From: Phreatobacter aquaticus
Lineage (GTDB): Bacteria; Pseudomonadota; Alphaproteobacteria; Rhizobiales; Phreatobacteraceae
Length of the DNA stretch: 64,000 nucleotides
Direction: 5' to 3'
NCBI RefSeq assembly: GCF_005160265.1
Contig: NZ_CP039865.1
Location: forward strand, 3,620,828-3,684,827
How positions within the stretch are numbered: position 1 is the stretch's first letter; each line of letters begins with the position of its first letter. The position numbers were made by a program, and so were the translations under genes. The notes beneath the pieces are model-generated. The model did not search any database, was not told the origin of the DNA, and was given only the letters and a program-made list of their open reading frames with translations. Shown one piece after another: positions 46,951-58,225 of the stretch.

Positions 46951-48494
46951 GTCTCGCTTTGCGCCTGTCCTTCACGCTCCAGGACCAACCGCAGTTCGAC
47001 CTGATTGGCGGCCTCCGGGTCAAGGTCGAAAGTAACGCGATAGATGCGCGATTCCGGAACCAGCCGTCCATCGACATTGCTGACCCGCCCGCGCTGATTG
47101 GTCAGCATGGGCTTGAGCCCGGCGCTTTTGGCGGGATCGCCGAAGTCCTCGGCACTGAAATCCACCAGAAACTTCCGCCGGCGGCCGCCGCCCGTGCCAC
47201 GTCCAGTGCGGGTGGCGGTCACAGAGGCAAGCGGCGGGCGTTCCGGCGGAGACCAGCACCAGTGCATGCGGTAAGCGAAGGAATGTTCGGCGCCCTTGGC
47301 AAGGGCCACGCGCGGCCGCCAATAGGCGAGAATATTCCGGTTCATCTCGTCGTTGACCGGGATTTCCATCAACTGGACCTGTCCCTGTCCCCAGTCGCCG
47401 AGCGGTTCGATCCAGACGCTGGGACGCCGCTCAAAACGCTGATCGAGGTCGTTGAAGGCATCAGCGCGCCGGTCGCGCTGAAGCAGGCCGAATCCCTTGG
47501 GGTTCTGGTCGACAAAGGCGGATATCTGGAGCGTGTCCGGATTGTTCATCGGCCGCCAGATCCATTCGCCGTTGCCGTTCCAGATCTGAAGGCCATTCAC
47601 GTCATGGACTGCGCCACGCACGTCGTCGGCGCCGCCGCGATCATTGGGCGCGAACAGGAAATTGGCAGTCAGTGGCGCTAGTCCGACGTGGCCGAGATCG
47701 ACGCGCGGGAACAGCGTGACCTCGACGTCGCAGACAGTGATGTCGCCGGGACGCACGGCGAAACGATAGAGCCCGGTGACACTATCGGAATCGAGGAGCG
47801 CATGGACCACCAATGTGTTGCCGCCAGGCCCGGGGCGCTCGATCCAGAAGGCCCTGAAGGCGGGGAATTCCTCGCCTTGGGCCTCGGCCACATTGAGCAT
47901 GAGGCCGCGCGCGAGCAATCCGAGCGTCTGCCCCCTGGCAAGCGAGCGAAAGAAACTGGCTCCCTGAAACACCAGCACCTCGTCCTGTCCGTCCGGACGA
48001 TTCAAGGCTGTGAAGGCGCGGAACCCTGTGAACGGCAGCACCGCATCGACGGGCGGCGGTGTCACCTGACCGTATTCGAACATGGCGGCAGAGAACCGTT
48101 GATCGCGGATGATCCCGCTCTCGACAGTCCGGATGGCCACAGGCGTCGTGAAGACATTGCCCGGTGGCAGGTAGGCGAGCGCGAAGCCGCGGTTTTCGCC
48201 GGTCCAGACACGCCGTTCGGGCCGAAACTGAATCTGACGGTATTGGTCGAGCGTCAACTGACCCCAGCCACGGGGCAGGTCGGCCTGGCGCGGCGCGAGA
48301 TAGGGCGCTTTCGACACCTCACGCGCCACGTCCAGCAGCGCCTGGCGCGAGATGGGCTGGCCGTCCGAGACGGCGTCAGCTGCCGCCTGCAGGGGCGTTG
48401 CCTGCGGAGCGTTCTGCGCCCGCGCGGCTGCGGTGATCGCAGCCAGCGCCGAGGAGGCCATCAGATGGGCTAGGACTTGGCGGCGGCTCGGCAT
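46926..48494 (-). CDS. Periplasmic glucan biosynthesis protein OpgG/OpgD
   Basis: 522 residues. The leader MPSRRQVLAHLMASSALAAI has a twin-arginine motif as in OpgD, not the Sec signal of E. coli OpgG. The body follows the family (QFRPERRVWTGENRGFALAYLPPG, VTLFPRVDLGHVGLAPLTANF, RTGRGTGGGRRRKFLVDFS). It handles the glucan backbone in the periplasm, and is translationally coupled with opgH. Confidence 0.9.
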   Translation of the reverse strand: MPSRRQVLAHLMASSALAAITAAARAQNAPQATPLQAAADAVSDGQPISRQALLDVAREVSKAPYLAPRQADLPRGWGQLTLDQYRQIQFRPERRVWTGENRGFALAYLPPGNVFTTPVAIRTVESGIIRDQRFSAAMFEYGQVTPPPVDAVLPFTGFRAFTALNRPDGQDEVLVFQGASFFRSLARGQTLGLLARGLMLNVAEAQGEEFPAFRAFWIERPGPGGNTLVVHALLDSDSVTGLYRFAVRPGDITVCDVEVTLFPRVDLGHVGLAPLTANFLFAPNDRGGADDVRGAVHDVNGLQIWNGNGEWIWRPMNNPDTLQISAFVDQNPKGFGLLQRDRRADAFNDLDQRFERRPSVWIEPLGDWGQGQVQLMEIPVNDEMNRNILAYWRPRVALAKGAEHSFAYRMHWCWSPPERPPLASVTATRTGRGTGGGRRRKFLVDFSAEDFGDPAKSAGLKPMLTNQRGRVSNVDGRLVPESRIYRVTFDLDPEAANQVELRLVLEREGQAQSETWLYRWTP

Positions 48495-48609
48495 TCTCTG
48501 GGCATTTCAGGCGCTGTGAGACCAACGACGCGCGCCTGCCGGCGCCGTCGCAACAACCTGGGCGCGTTTATAGCCCAAATTGCGGCGTTGAGGAGGGGCA
48601 TCTCTCGTC

Positions 48610-49557
48610 TCATGGCACAGGCCCCCGCCAGCCGAGACGCGCCAGAACAGAGGCGGCGAGGTGGGCTGGCGCGGTCGCGGCCACAAGTCCCGACAGGACC
48701 AGGGTCATGCCGGCGAGATGGTGAGGTTGGAGGGATTCGCCCAGGAAGACCACGGCCATGCCGACACCATAGACCGGCAGGAGATAGAGGAAACACGAGG
48801 TGACCGCTGGCCCGACCACCTTCACGCCATACTGGTAAAGCGAGAAGGCTCCCACCGCCGAGAATATCGCAAGCGCCAGGATGCCGGTCCAGGCCTTCGG
48901 GGTGGTCGGGAATCCACCGACAAGAGCAAGCTCGGCAAGGCTGAAGGGCAGGAGCAGAAAGGCGCCGGCCATCGCAATGGTCGCGAAGAGGGTCAGCGTC
49001 GGCACGCGTGACAAGCCCTCTTCCTTCAGCACCAGCGAATAGAGCGCCCAGGCAAACGCGGCGGATGCCATGCCAAGGTCGCCGATATTGAGATCCAACC
49101 GGAGGATCGCGCCGAGATCGCCCTTCAGCACGATGACCGCGACCCCGATCATGGCCAGCACGATACCGGCCAGCCTCGGCCCCGACAGCTTCCGACCGAA
49201 GACCAGGGTCTCGATCAACAGGACGATCACTGGCGACGTCGTATAGATCAACGTCGCGTTCGTTGCGGTGGTCACGCCAAGGGCCAGGTAGACAAGTGCG
49301 CCGCAGATCCACATGCCGAGGAACGCGAGCAGCAGGATGCGTCCCAAATGGGCCCGCAGGACAGGAGCCTCCATCTTGAGCGATGCGAAGGTGAATGGCA
49401 GGAGCACCAGCGCGGCGACGCCCCACCGCAACAGGGCGAGCGTGAAGGCGGGTACGGCTTCGCCCATCCCGCGCGCAATGACGAGATTGGACGAGAACAG
49501 GAGTGGCATGACGAGGAGCAGAAGATAGGCGCGCCTCGTCTCGTTGGGTTGGGCCAT
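48610..49557 (-). CDS. EamA/DMT-family transporter
   Basis: 315 residues from the ATG at 49557, ten predicted helices in two EamA repeats (first YLLLLVMPLLFSSNLVIARG, second ASAAFAWALYSLVLKEEG). Drug/metabolite superfamily; substrate unknown. It is divergent from the BASS-like gene. Confidence 0.88.
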   Translation of the reverse strand: MAQPNETRRAYLLLLVMPLLFSSNLVIARGMGEAVPAFTLALLRWGVAALVLLPFTFASLKMEAPVLRAHLGRILLLAFLGMWICGALVYLALGVTTATNATLIYTTSPVIVLLIETLVFGRKLSGPRLAGIVLAMIGVAVIVLKGDLGAILRLDLNIGDLGMASAAFAWALYSLVLKEEGLSRVPTLTLFATIAMAGAFLLLPFSLAELALVGGFPTTPKAWTGILALAIFSAVGAFSLYQYGVKVVGPAVTSCFLYLLPVYGVGMAVVFLGESLQPHHLAGMTLVLSGLVAATAPAHLAASVLARLGWRGPVP

Positions 49558-49712
49558 CGAGGCTCCACGGCGCGACAATGCTATGCAGTCAGCATGACCG
49601 GCCCCATCCGATCAAGCACCGCAACGGGCATGGCAGCGGCGCGGCCGCTCCGGGCTGCGGGGCAGGGGCTCTCCCGCTAGGGTTTCCAGGCAGATTCGCC
49701 AGAGGCCTTCGA

Positions 49713-50660
49713 TTGTTCGTTTCGCTGTCCAGATCAGTCCGGGCTTTGCTGGGAAACGGACCCCTTGTGCTCACGATCGGGGTCCTGGCCGGGCTGGTCT
49801 TGCCCTCGCTTGCCGACGCCTGCCGGCCCTTGCTGGCACCGTGTGTCTTCATCTTCGTCGCAGGGACTTTCCTGCGCCTCGATGTGGCCGCGGTCCTTCT
49901 GGCGCTTCGCAATCCGCTTTTCGCTCTGGGCCTGCCCTTCGTCGCAATCGTTCTGATTCCGCTATCCGTCGGCTGGGTGAGCACTCTTGTCGGATGGGAG
50001 GCTCCCATTGCATCGGCTCTTGTGCTCAGCCTCGTCGCGCCACCATCCAGCGCCAATGCTGCCATTGCACGCATGCTGAAAGCGGACGATTCCGTCGCTT
50101 TCGTTGTCACGACCGTCGCGACCCTGGCCCTGCCGCTGGTGGCGCCGGCGGTCCTTCTGGCCGTTGGCAGCTCGGCGGCTTCGCTGAACCCGCTCGACCT
50201 CGCCTTACGGCTGTTCCTCCTTCTCGGTGGCGCAGGGCTCCTGGCAGTTGCCCTGCGCGGACTGGCACCGGTCGTCGTTGCGCGCAGCGGCTCGTTGTTT
50301 GATGGCCTGGTGGTTGGCGCGCTGTTTATTTTCGCGCTCGCGACCATGAGCGGGGTACCGCAATTGATCGCGGCCGATCCTGTTGCTGTTGCCGGCGTCG
50401 TTGCGCTCGCCTATGGCGTCAATGTCGGGCTCATGGTGATCTTCACGGCGCTCACTCCGGGCTCCATGGCGACGCGGCTTGGCGTCGGCATCAGCATGGG
50501 CAACCGCAATGTCGGGCTGATCTGGGCCGTACTCGGCACGGCGATCGATCCGCTGGTCGCGCTCTATTTCGCGGCCGCCCAGTTCCCGATCTTCACGACG
50601 CCGCTGCTGATCCGCTGGGTCATTGGCGTTCTGCCGGCGAGGTTCCAGCCGGATGGCTGA
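49713..50660 (+). CDS. Bile-acid:sodium symporter (BASS)-like membrane protein
   Basis: 315 residues read from TTG at 49713, which has AGAGG 7 bp upstream. Longer in-frame starts exist, but the added residues look unlike protein. About nine to ten helices; features such as VAPPSSANAAIARML and GISMGNRNVGLIWAVLG fit the BASS fold. Organic-anion or sodium-coupled transport is likely; the substrate is unknown and the start is uncertain. Confidence 0.72.
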   Translation: MFVSLSRSVRALLGNGPLVLTIGVLAGLVLPSLADACRPLLAPCVFIFVAGTFLRLDVAAVLLALRNPLFALGLPFVAIVLIPLSVGWVSTLVGWEAPIASALVLSLVAPPSSANAAIARMLKADDSVAFVVTTVATLALPLVAPAVLLAVGSSAASLNPLDLALRLFLLLGGAGLLAVALRGLAPVVVARSGSLFDGLVVGALFIFALATMSGVPQLIAADPVAVAGVVALAYGVNVGLMVIFTALTPGSMATRLGVGISMGNRNVGLIWAVLGTAIDPLVALYFAAAQFPIFTTPLLIRWVIGVLPARFQPDG

Positions 50661-50681
50661 CCCTGTGCCTGCGCCCAGGTG

Positions 50682-52340
50682 TCAGGCGCCGGCTTTGACC
50701 TCATTGCGCAGTTCCGCGCGCGACAGCTTGCCCACAGTCGTCTTTGGCAGGCTGTCACGAAATTCCAGTCCTGCCGGCATCTCGTGCCGCCCAACCTTGT
50801 CCTTGAGGAACGCCTTGAGCTCATCCAGCGTGAAGGGGGAGGCTCCCGATCGCAGGCTGACATAGGCCTTGGCCGCTTCGCCGCGATAGCCATCAGGCAC
50901 GCCGATGACGATGACCTCACCGACGGCTGGGTGTTCATAGATCGCCTGCTCGATCATCTGCGGATAGACGTTGAAACCGCCGGAAATGATCATGTCCTTC
51001 TTGCGGTCGACAATGAAGAAGAAGCCATCCTTGTCCATATAGCCAATGTCGCCGGTCAGGAAATAACCGTCGGCATAGGAGGCCTTGCTTTCCTCGTCGC
51101 GATTCCAGTAGCCGCGCGTGACATTCGGCCCCTTGATCCGGATTTCGCCGACCTCGCCCACCGGCATCACCCGGTGGGGATCGTCGAGCGCGCAGATATC
51201 CATCTCGAGGCCCGGCAACGGCAGGCCGATCGTGCCGGGCCGCGGCTCGCCATAATTGGGCACATTGGTGCCGGCGGGCGACGTCTCGGTCATGCCCCAG
51301 CCGCCAGTCAGCCGCAGCCCGGTGCGGGTCTCGAACCGCCGCGCGATTTCCACCGGCAGCGCCGCGCCGCCTGACGCGGCATAGACCAGCGAGGACAGAT
51401 CAGCCGTTGCGAATCGCGGATGATTGACCAGAGCGATCCACATGGTCGGGACGCCTGGAAAGATGGTGGCCCGCCGCTTTTCGAAATCGTCGAAGGTCTG
51501 GTCAGGATCGAACCGCATCCGGAGCATCAGGCACGAGCCGCGGGTCAGTTGCCGCAGCATGACGCTCGTCAGTGCGTAGATGTGGAAGAGCGGCAGAACC
51601 AGGATGATCTTGTCGTTGATCGGATCACCGGTCGGCAATGCCATCTGCCAGGCATCATAGATGGAAACGGCCGCGGTCAGGTTGCCGTGGCTCAGCATGG
51701 CGCCCTTCGGCATGCCGGTGGTGCCACCGGTATATTGCAGCAGAGCCACCCGATCCGGGGAAAGGCTTGGCCATTCCGCCGGCGCAGTGGCGCCCGCCAC
51801 GAAGTCGGAGAAGCGGATGATGCCCGGCTTCTCGGGGATCGGCAGGGACGGGATACCGGAGGTTCCCCAGGCGGCATCGTCTGCGACAATCAGGCGGTCG
51901 ATCAGCCCGGCTTCATGCAGCTTCAGCGCCATGCCGAACAATGGCGCGATCGAACTCGTTACCAGCACCCGCGCGCCGGCATCCTTGAGCTTGTAAGCGA
52001 GTACCCGTTCGGCATCGAGCGGGCTCAGATGGACCAGCCTGATCCCGGCTTTGGCAGCACCGAAGAAGCTAATCGGATGATCCGGCGTGTTCGGCAGATA
52101 GAGCGCGACGGTTGTCTCATCGCCAAGGCCGGCCCGAAGCAGCGCCGAGCCAAAGGCCTCGGCCCGCGTCACCAGGTCGGAATAGGTCAGGATATTGTCG
52201 CGAAACTCCAGCGCCGGCCTCGGCCCGAACGCCGCTGCTGCGCCATCCAGCAAGTCGCCAAGTGTGGTGATCCGGATCGGCGTGTCCCACGACACGCCCG
52301 GCGGATAAGACTTCTCCCAAGCAAACGGCCTGGATGCCAT
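50682..52340 (-). CDS. Long-chain or dicarboxylate acyl-CoA ligase (AMP-forming)
   Basis: 552 residues, ANL superfamily. The ATP motif YTGGTTGMPKGAMLSHGN, the GWGMTETSPAGTN motif, and the C-terminal Lys region (SLPKTTVGKLSRAELR) are intact. The start MASRPFAWEKSYPPGVSW resembles long-chain and pimeloyl/dicarboxylate-CoA ligases (PimA type). It activates a carboxylic acid to its CoA thioester in the cytoplasm. It stands alone between the BASS-like and SPOR-like genes. Confidence 0.9.
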   Translation of the reverse strand: MASRPFAWEKSYPPGVSWDTPIRITTLGDLLDGAAAAFGPRPALEFRDNILTYSDLVTRAEAFGSALLRAGLGDETTVALYLPNTPDHPISFFGAAKAGIRLVHLSPLDAERVLAYKLKDAGARVLVTSSIAPLFGMALKLHEAGLIDRLIVADDAAWGTSGIPSLPIPEKPGIIRFSDFVAGATAPAEWPSLSPDRVALLQYTGGTTGMPKGAMLSHGNLTAAVSIYDAWQMALPTGDPINDKIILVLPLFHIYALTSVMLRQLTRGSCLMLRMRFDPDQTFDDFEKRRATIFPGVPTMWIALVNHPRFATADLSSLVYAASGGAALPVEIARRFETRTGLRLTGGWGMTETSPAGTNVPNYGEPRPGTIGLPLPGLEMDICALDDPHRVMPVGEVGEIRIKGPNVTRGYWNRDEESKASYADGYFLTGDIGYMDKDGFFFIVDRKKDMIISGGFNVYPQMIEQAIYEHPAVGEVIVIGVPDGYRGEAAKAYVSLRSGASPFTLDELKAFLKDKVGRHEMPAGLEFRDSLPKTTVGKLSRAELRNEVKAGA

Positions 52341-52419
52341 GCGACGTCCTCCCTGGCTGCCATTAGGCCAGATCTTCTTGGGCGCAGCGGCCTCTCAAGC
52401 AGCCAGCCCGGATCTGTTC

Positions 52420-53328
52420 CTATCGCAATGCCAACCTTTGTCCGTCGAAAGCCGCCGGTTTGCAATTCACTCCTGCGGCGGAGAAGGTCGCGCATAGCCG
52501 CGTGGCTGCGTTGGCGTTCGACAAGGGTCCGACGATCAACCGCAATTCAACCGAACCGGGCCGGCTGGCGGCCTCCTGCACGGTGATCACGGGACGCAAG
52601 CCATCCAGAATGGGGCCATGCTGGGCGCGCAACTGCTGCCAGCGGGTCCTCAAGGCCTCGATAGAACTCTCGCCTGCGAGGTCGACGCCGAATTCGGTCC
52701 TGATGGCCGTCGAGTCCTGTGCACCTGGCGACGGCGTCAGCGCCGCGTTGGGCGCTGGAACGGGTACGGGGGCAGTTGCCGGAGCGCCGCCATCGGTTGC
52801 GCCGCCGCCAGTCTCCGCTGACGACACATTCGAAGGACGGGGAGGCGGTGGCGCGGTCTCAATCACGCGGATTGCTTGCCGGGGGATAGGCGTTTCCCGG
52901 TTCGGCGCGGATTCAGGGGAGGGTGCGGCCACACGGTCGCGCGGAATGGAAGCGGTCACATCGCCGACCGTGCGCTCCATGGCGGCGATCCGGTCGGTCA
53001 ACTGCTCCCGTTCCGCAGCGAGCAGGCGCACCTGATCGGCAAGCCGGCGTGTCTCGTAAATGGCTAGCGGATCCGCGGCGACGGTACGAGGCGGCTCGCT
53101 CCTTTGCGCTACCTGAACGGCGGCTGGTTGCGGCGCACCGAGCCTTGCGATCCTCTGCTGGCCGGTTTCTGTCCGCGCCGCCATGATGGCCGCGCCCATG
53201 AACAGCATGGCCACCCCCGCCCACGTCGCGAGCCGCGAGACAAGGCGCTGGGGCGGCTCATCGGTCAGCCCTTCGAGCCCGATCTCTTGCGATGCCTCGC
53301 TCTTGTCGCGCTTGGCCTTCAACAGCAT
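52420..53328 (-). CDS. Membrane-anchored coiled-coil protein with SPOR-like C-terminus
   Basis: 302 residues. A cytoplasmic Lys/Asp-rich segment, one membrane helix (about 34-50, LATWAGVAMLFMGAAIMAA), a coiled coil (RRLADQVRLLAAEREQLTDRI), a Pro/Ala-rich linker, and a C-terminal domain with VELRLIVGPLSNANAATRLC resembling a SPOR fold that binds denuded peptidoglycan. A division- or cell-wall-associated role is inferred. Confidence 0.72.
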   Translation of the reverse strand: MLLKAKRDKSEASQEIGLEGLTDEPPQRLVSRLATWAGVAMLFMGAAIMAARTETGQQRIARLGAPQPAAVQVAQRSEPPRTVAADPLAIYETRRLADQVRLLAAEREQLTDRIAAMERTVGDVTASIPRDRVAAPSPESAPNRETPIPRQAIRVIETAPPPPRPSNVSSAETGGGATDGGAPATAPVPVPAPNAALTPSPGAQDSTAIRTEFGVDLAGESSIEALRTRWQQLRAQHGPILDGLRPVITVQEAASRPGSVELRLIVGPLSNANAATRLCATFSAAGVNCKPAAFDGQRLALR

Positions 53329-53385
53329 GGCGCGCCGGCCCCTCCGAATCGATGCCGGAGTGTAGCAGACGGCGCAAGGCGCGGC

Positions 53386-53832
53386 TCATCCCCGTCCGCG
53401 ATAGGCGGCCACCCCCTGATCGGGAAGCCAGACGCCCTGCAGCGGCTCGCCCGTCTGCCAGAAGACATCGATGGGAATGCCGCCTCGGGGGTACCAGTAG
53501 CCTCCGATGCGAAGCCAGCGTGGCGCGAGCAGACCGACCAGTGTCCTTCCGACCGCGACGGTGCAGTCTTCGTGGAACGCGCCGTGATTGCGGAACGACG
53601 ACAGGTAGAGCTTCAGCGATTTCGATTCGACCAGCCACTGATCCGGCACATAGTCGATCACCAGATGCGCGAAGTCGGGCTGACCGGTGACCGGGCACAA
53701 TGACGTGAATTCCGGGACGGCGAATCGCGCGACATAGTTGGTATCGGGGTGCGGGTTCGGCACCCGGTCGAGTTCGGCCTCCTCCGGTGAGGCGGGAATG
53801 CCGACAGTCTTGCCAAGCTTCAGGTCGGCCAT
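53386..53832 (-). CDS. queF: NADPH-dependent preQ0 reductase QueF
   Basis: 148 residues from the ATG at 53832, single-domain type I QueF. Catalytic Cys46 ([15 protein letters not shown]) and Asp53 are present, as are [12 protein letters not shown] and [10 protein letters not shown]. It reduces 7-cyano-7-deazaguanine to preQ1 in queuosine synthesis. No other queuosine genes are nearby. Confidence 0.96.
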   Translation of the reverse strand: MADLKLGKTVGIPASPEEAELDRVPNPHPDTNYVARFAVPEFTSLCPVTGQPDFAHLVIDYVPDQWLVESKSLKLYLSSFRNHGAFHEDCTVAVGRTLVGLLAPRWLRIGGYWYPRGGIPIDVFWQTGEPLQGVWLPDQGVAAYRGRG

Positions 53833-54010
53833 GATCGAGCCTCTGGGTCCATTCGAATTCCGCCGCAGGTTTGTGAAATTTGCGACGCGGCACGGCCACA
53901 ATGGGCCGACAGCCTGTGATGATGCGGGTCATAGCAGATCGGCTCACTGCAAGTGTAGCCCGGAGACGGCGGCCTCCAGAGCATTGCAGATCGTGGGGTG
54001 AAGTCCGCCT

Positions 54011-54550
54011 GTGACCAGGATTGACGAGTACGATTTCGGCATCGCGCATCCGGCAGACCGCGACCTGACGGCGGCAGCCTTCCGATGCGAGCCCCTCGGC
54101 ATCGTGAGAGCGCTTCGGCAGGGCGCCCTGGTCGACGTCGCCAGCCGCAACGGCTTCACACCCCTGATGTGGGTCGCATTCCGCAGCGCCGTGGGTTTTG
54201 ACCCGATCGGCGCCGCCCGATGGCTGATCGCCGCTGGCAGCGACATCAACCGCTCGGGCGGCAAGCCGCCGACGGTCGCGCTCACGCTGGCCTGCGAAAT
54301 GGGTTCGACCGCGCTGGTGGAGCATATGTTGCTGAGTGGCGCCGATCCCAATCCGCCTGCCCATGTCGATCCGCCCCTGCACAGTGCGCTGCCGCAACTC
54401 GACATCGTTCGCCTGTTGCTCTCGGCCGGGGCGGAACGCACGCGTCTCTGGAACGGGCTGACAGCGCTCGATCGCTACGAGGAATTATGGCGCGATCCGC
54501 GCCATGGCGATCCTGATCAGGATGCCTTGATACGGCATTTGCTGGGATAG
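54011..54550 (+). CDS. Ankyrin-repeat protein
   Basis: 179 residues from a GTG start. Contains about four ankyrin-like units (ALVDVASRNGFTPLMWVAF, AARWLIAAGSDINRSGG, LVEHMLLSGADPNPPA, IVRLLLSAGAERTRLWNG). No signal peptide or catalytic motif, so it is probably a cytoplasmic protein-interaction module. It sits alone upstream of eno. Confidence 0.82.
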   Translation: MTRIDEYDFGIAHPADRDLTAAAFRCEPLGIVRALRQGALVDVASRNGFTPLMWVAFRSAVGFDPIGAARWLIAAGSDINRSGGKPPTVALTLACEMGSTALVEHMLLSGADPNPPAHVDPPLHSALPQLDIVRLLLSAGAERTRLWNGLTALDRYEELWRDPRHGDPDQDALIRHLLG

Positions 54551-54643
54551 GCCGGCCGGCGCGCGAAAAGACGCCAGTCCTGCAGGCATTCGGCTTGAAC
54601 CGTCGGCCCCATGTTGTAGAACCCACGGCAATTCCCTCCCTGA

Positions 54644-55945
<1,302 letters not shown>

Positions 55946-55958
55946 TCGGTTGACCGCC

Positions 55959-56345
55959 ATGGAGCGTCAGCTGGTGTCGTCCGGCTCCTATCTGGAGCCG
56001 GAAATCGGGTTCTCGCGGGCTGTGCGGGTTGGGCCACACGTGGTCGTCGCCGGCACCGCCCCAATTGCCCCGGCAGGCGGAACAGCGGCCATCGGCGACG
56101 TCTATGGTCAGACCGTGCGCTGCCTTGAGATCGCGATCGAGGCTCTTGCCAAGGCAGGGGCGACAGCCGCCCACGTCACGCGAACCCGCATGATGCTGAC
56201 GGACATCACCCAGTGGCGCGAGGCTGCGCGCGCCCATGGCGAGATCTTTCGGGATGTGCGGCCAGTCTGCACCTTCGTTCAGGTGTCAGCTTTCATTGAC
56301 CCCGACTGGCTGGTCGAGGTCGAGATCGACGCGGTGATCGCCTGA
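55959..56345 (+). CDS. RidA family protein (second copy)
   Basis: 128 residues, ATG at 55959 (an in-frame TTG at 55950 is an alternative). YGQTVRCLEIAIEALAKAGATA and HVTRTRMMLTDITQW carry the family anion-binding Arg. It differs from the copy at 34037-34495 and probably handles a different 2-aminoacrylate-like intermediate. It is close enough to eno to share its transcript. Confidence 0.92.
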   Translation: MERQLVSSGSYLEPEIGFSRAVRVGPHVVVAGTAPIAPAGGTAAIGDVYGQTVRCLEIAIEALAKAGATAAHVTRTRMMLTDITQWREAARAHGEIFRDVRPVCTFVQVSAFIDPDWLVEVEIDAVIA

Positions 56346-56357
56346 ACGACCGGGCGA

Positions 56358-57038
56358 TCACGTCCGACGTTCGCCAGGCCGTTCCACGCCCGATCCGCCC
56401 TTGCCACCGGTTGCCGGCGGCGGGACGTCGCTCGGCGGGGCCGACCGTCCCGACGGGCCCTGCCCATCGCTCGGACCACGCCCCCGGGAGCCGCCGGGCG
56501 TCGCATCACGCGGTGTGAACCGGTCGAAGGCGCCGAGCATGGTCTGGAAGGTCTGGACCGATTCCGAGATGAACGGCACCGACACGCCGCCGTCGAGATC
56601 GACGTCCCATTCGAGGACGAGGTCGCCGTCATTGTCGAGATAGGTCTTCGCGAAGCGCTTCTCGTAGTTCCAGGCATTCACATAGGCGAGCGTGTAGCGG
56701 TCGTTGCGTTGGAAGACCGCCCGGTACTGAATCGACTGGCAGCCTCCATCGTTGCAGGCATAGAAGAAGACCGTGACCCGGCGTCCGCCGATCTGTGTGC
56801 GGATCCGCGAGCGGTTGTTCTCGCTGACAATCTCCGCCGTTGCCCCACGGTTGCGCAGGACGCCGGCCATCTGCTGCGGCGTGATGCGGCCGATCGTCTC
56901 GCCGAGCGGGGCGCCGTCATCGCGCTGCGGCGGGCGTTCCTGCTGTGGCGCGCGCTTCTGGGCGTAGGCATCCGGCATGGCGCTGGCGAACGCCAGGGTT
57001 GCAGCAATGGCAGCGAAGACCGGCAGGCGTTTCGTCAT
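56358..57038 (-). CDS. Exported YbjN-domain protein
   Basis: 226 residues from the ATG at 57038. A signal peptide (about 1-25) precedes a YbjN-like domain (GRITPQQMAGVLRNRGATAEI, RVTVFFYACNDGGCQSIQY, VNAWNYEKRFAKTYLDNDGDL). The C-terminal 60 residues are low-complexity Pro/Gly/Arg/Asp. YbjN homologues are linked to surface and motility regulation, but this one is exported, so the role is unclear. Confidence 0.8.
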   Translation of the reverse strand: MTKRLPVFAAIAATLAFASAMPDAYAQKRAPQQERPPQRDDGAPLGETIGRITPQQMAGVLRNRGATAEIVSENNRSRIRTQIGGRRVTVFFYACNDGGCQSIQYRAVFQRNDRYTLAYVNAWNYEKRFAKTYLDNDGDLVLEWDVDLDGGVSVPFISESVQTFQTMLGAFDRFTPRDATPGGSRGRGPSDGQGPSGRSAPPSDVPPPATGGKGGSGVERPGERRT

Positions 57039-57276
57039 CGTCGGCTCCCGAATGTGGTCCGGCGGGCCCGGCCCAAAGAAAACCCCAGGGTGACACTGGG
57101 ACGAGATCGTTTCGATCGCATGTCGTGGCACGGCAACGATGTTGCACCGGGTTCGGCGTGTCGCCAAGTCCGGCAGCGCACATCGCCATCCCGCACATGA
57201 CCCAGATCGATCCGCACATGGCGTACCTGCGTCAACTGCCTTGCGGGCGAGCGCATTTGCTGAAAACACGGAGAGC

Positions 57277-58191
57277 ATGGCCCTGTTCCACCCCCGTCTC
57301 CTCGCGCTGCTGGCCATGGCCCTGACCGTCTCCATCTATGGCGGCCAGTTCGTCTCTGTCCGGCTTGGTTACCAGTCCGATCTCACACCCTACGACATCG
57401 CAGCGCTGCGGTTCCTGTTTGCTGGCGTCGTCATGCTGCCGTTCTTCCTGACGCAGGGCGGACTTGTCGATTGCATGGGGATGGGCTGGCGGAGAGGGCT
57501 CGCCATTGTCGTTCTTGGCGGTGCCCCACTTACCGTATTCTCGAATATCGGGCTCGGCTACGCGCCGGCCGCCCACGCCGCTGCGATCCAGCCTGGAATG
57601 GTGGCGGTGACCGCGACGCTTTTTGCCTATCTGTCAGCCGGCCGTCGGGTTCCGGGCGGTGTCGTCGCCGGGTTTGCCGTCGTACTGGGCGGGCTGGCCG
57701 CCATCGCGCTGGCGGGCTCCCGCGGCGAGGCAGGGCAGGGGACGGTGGTCGGCGATCTGATCTTCATCATCTGCGGGCTGGCCTGGGGCTTCTTCACGTC
57801 GCTGTGCGCGCGCTGGAAGGTGGGATCGCTCGCCGGGGCAGCCGTTGTGTCCACCGTCTCCATGCTGACCTACGTGCCGATCTATGTCGCTTTCCTGACG
57901 CCTCGCATCATGGAAGCCCCGTGGAGCGTGATCCTGTTCCACGGCATCAACCAGGGACTGTTGAACGTGGTCGTGGGGATCCTGCTCTGGACTTATGGCA
58001 CCCGCGTGCTGGGCGTTGCCGTCGCGGCCCGTTTCCCGCCCGTCATCCCGGTTCTCGGTACGCTGATCGGCATACCGGTTCTTGGCGAGGTTCCTGGGCC
58101 CGTGGCGGCAATCGGCGTGGTGGCTATTGTCGCCGGGCTTGCCATTGTCGCCATTGTCGGTGCGCGCGCCGCCCGGCGCCTTGAGGGTTAA
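57277..58191 (+). CDS. EamA/DMT-family transporter
   Basis: 304 residues from the ATG at 57277 (GGAGAG site). Ten helices in two EamA halves (LLALLAMALTVSIYGGQF, LIFIICGLAWGFFTSL). Substrate unknown. It precedes ftsB by 34 bp. The 238-bp gap upstream (57039-57276) holds a divergent promoter region and no other gene I can see. Confidence 0.88.
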   Translation: MALFHPRLLALLAMALTVSIYGGQFVSVRLGYQSDLTPYDIAALRFLFAGVVMLPFFLTQGGLVDCMGMGWRRGLAIVVLGGAPLTVFSNIGLGYAPAAHAAAIQPGMVAVTATLFAYLSAGRRVPGGVVAGFAVVLGGLAAIALAGSRGEAGQGTVVGDLIFIICGLAWGFFTSLCARWKVGSLAGAAVVSTVSMLTYVPIYVAFLTPRIMEAPWSVILFHGINQGLLNVVVGILLWTYGTRVLGVAVAARFPPVIPVLGTLIGIPVLGEVPGPVAAIGVVAIVAGLAIVAIVGARAARRLEG

Positions 58192-58225
58192 CGCTTCGGA
58201 AACGGTCCCTGTCGCACGATACGGC

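Noticed and set aside
52420-52500. Frame with Cys and Gly near the end of the SPOR-like gene read as a separate peptide
   Set aside because: It belongs to the C-terminal domain of the 302-residue protein and has no start of its own.
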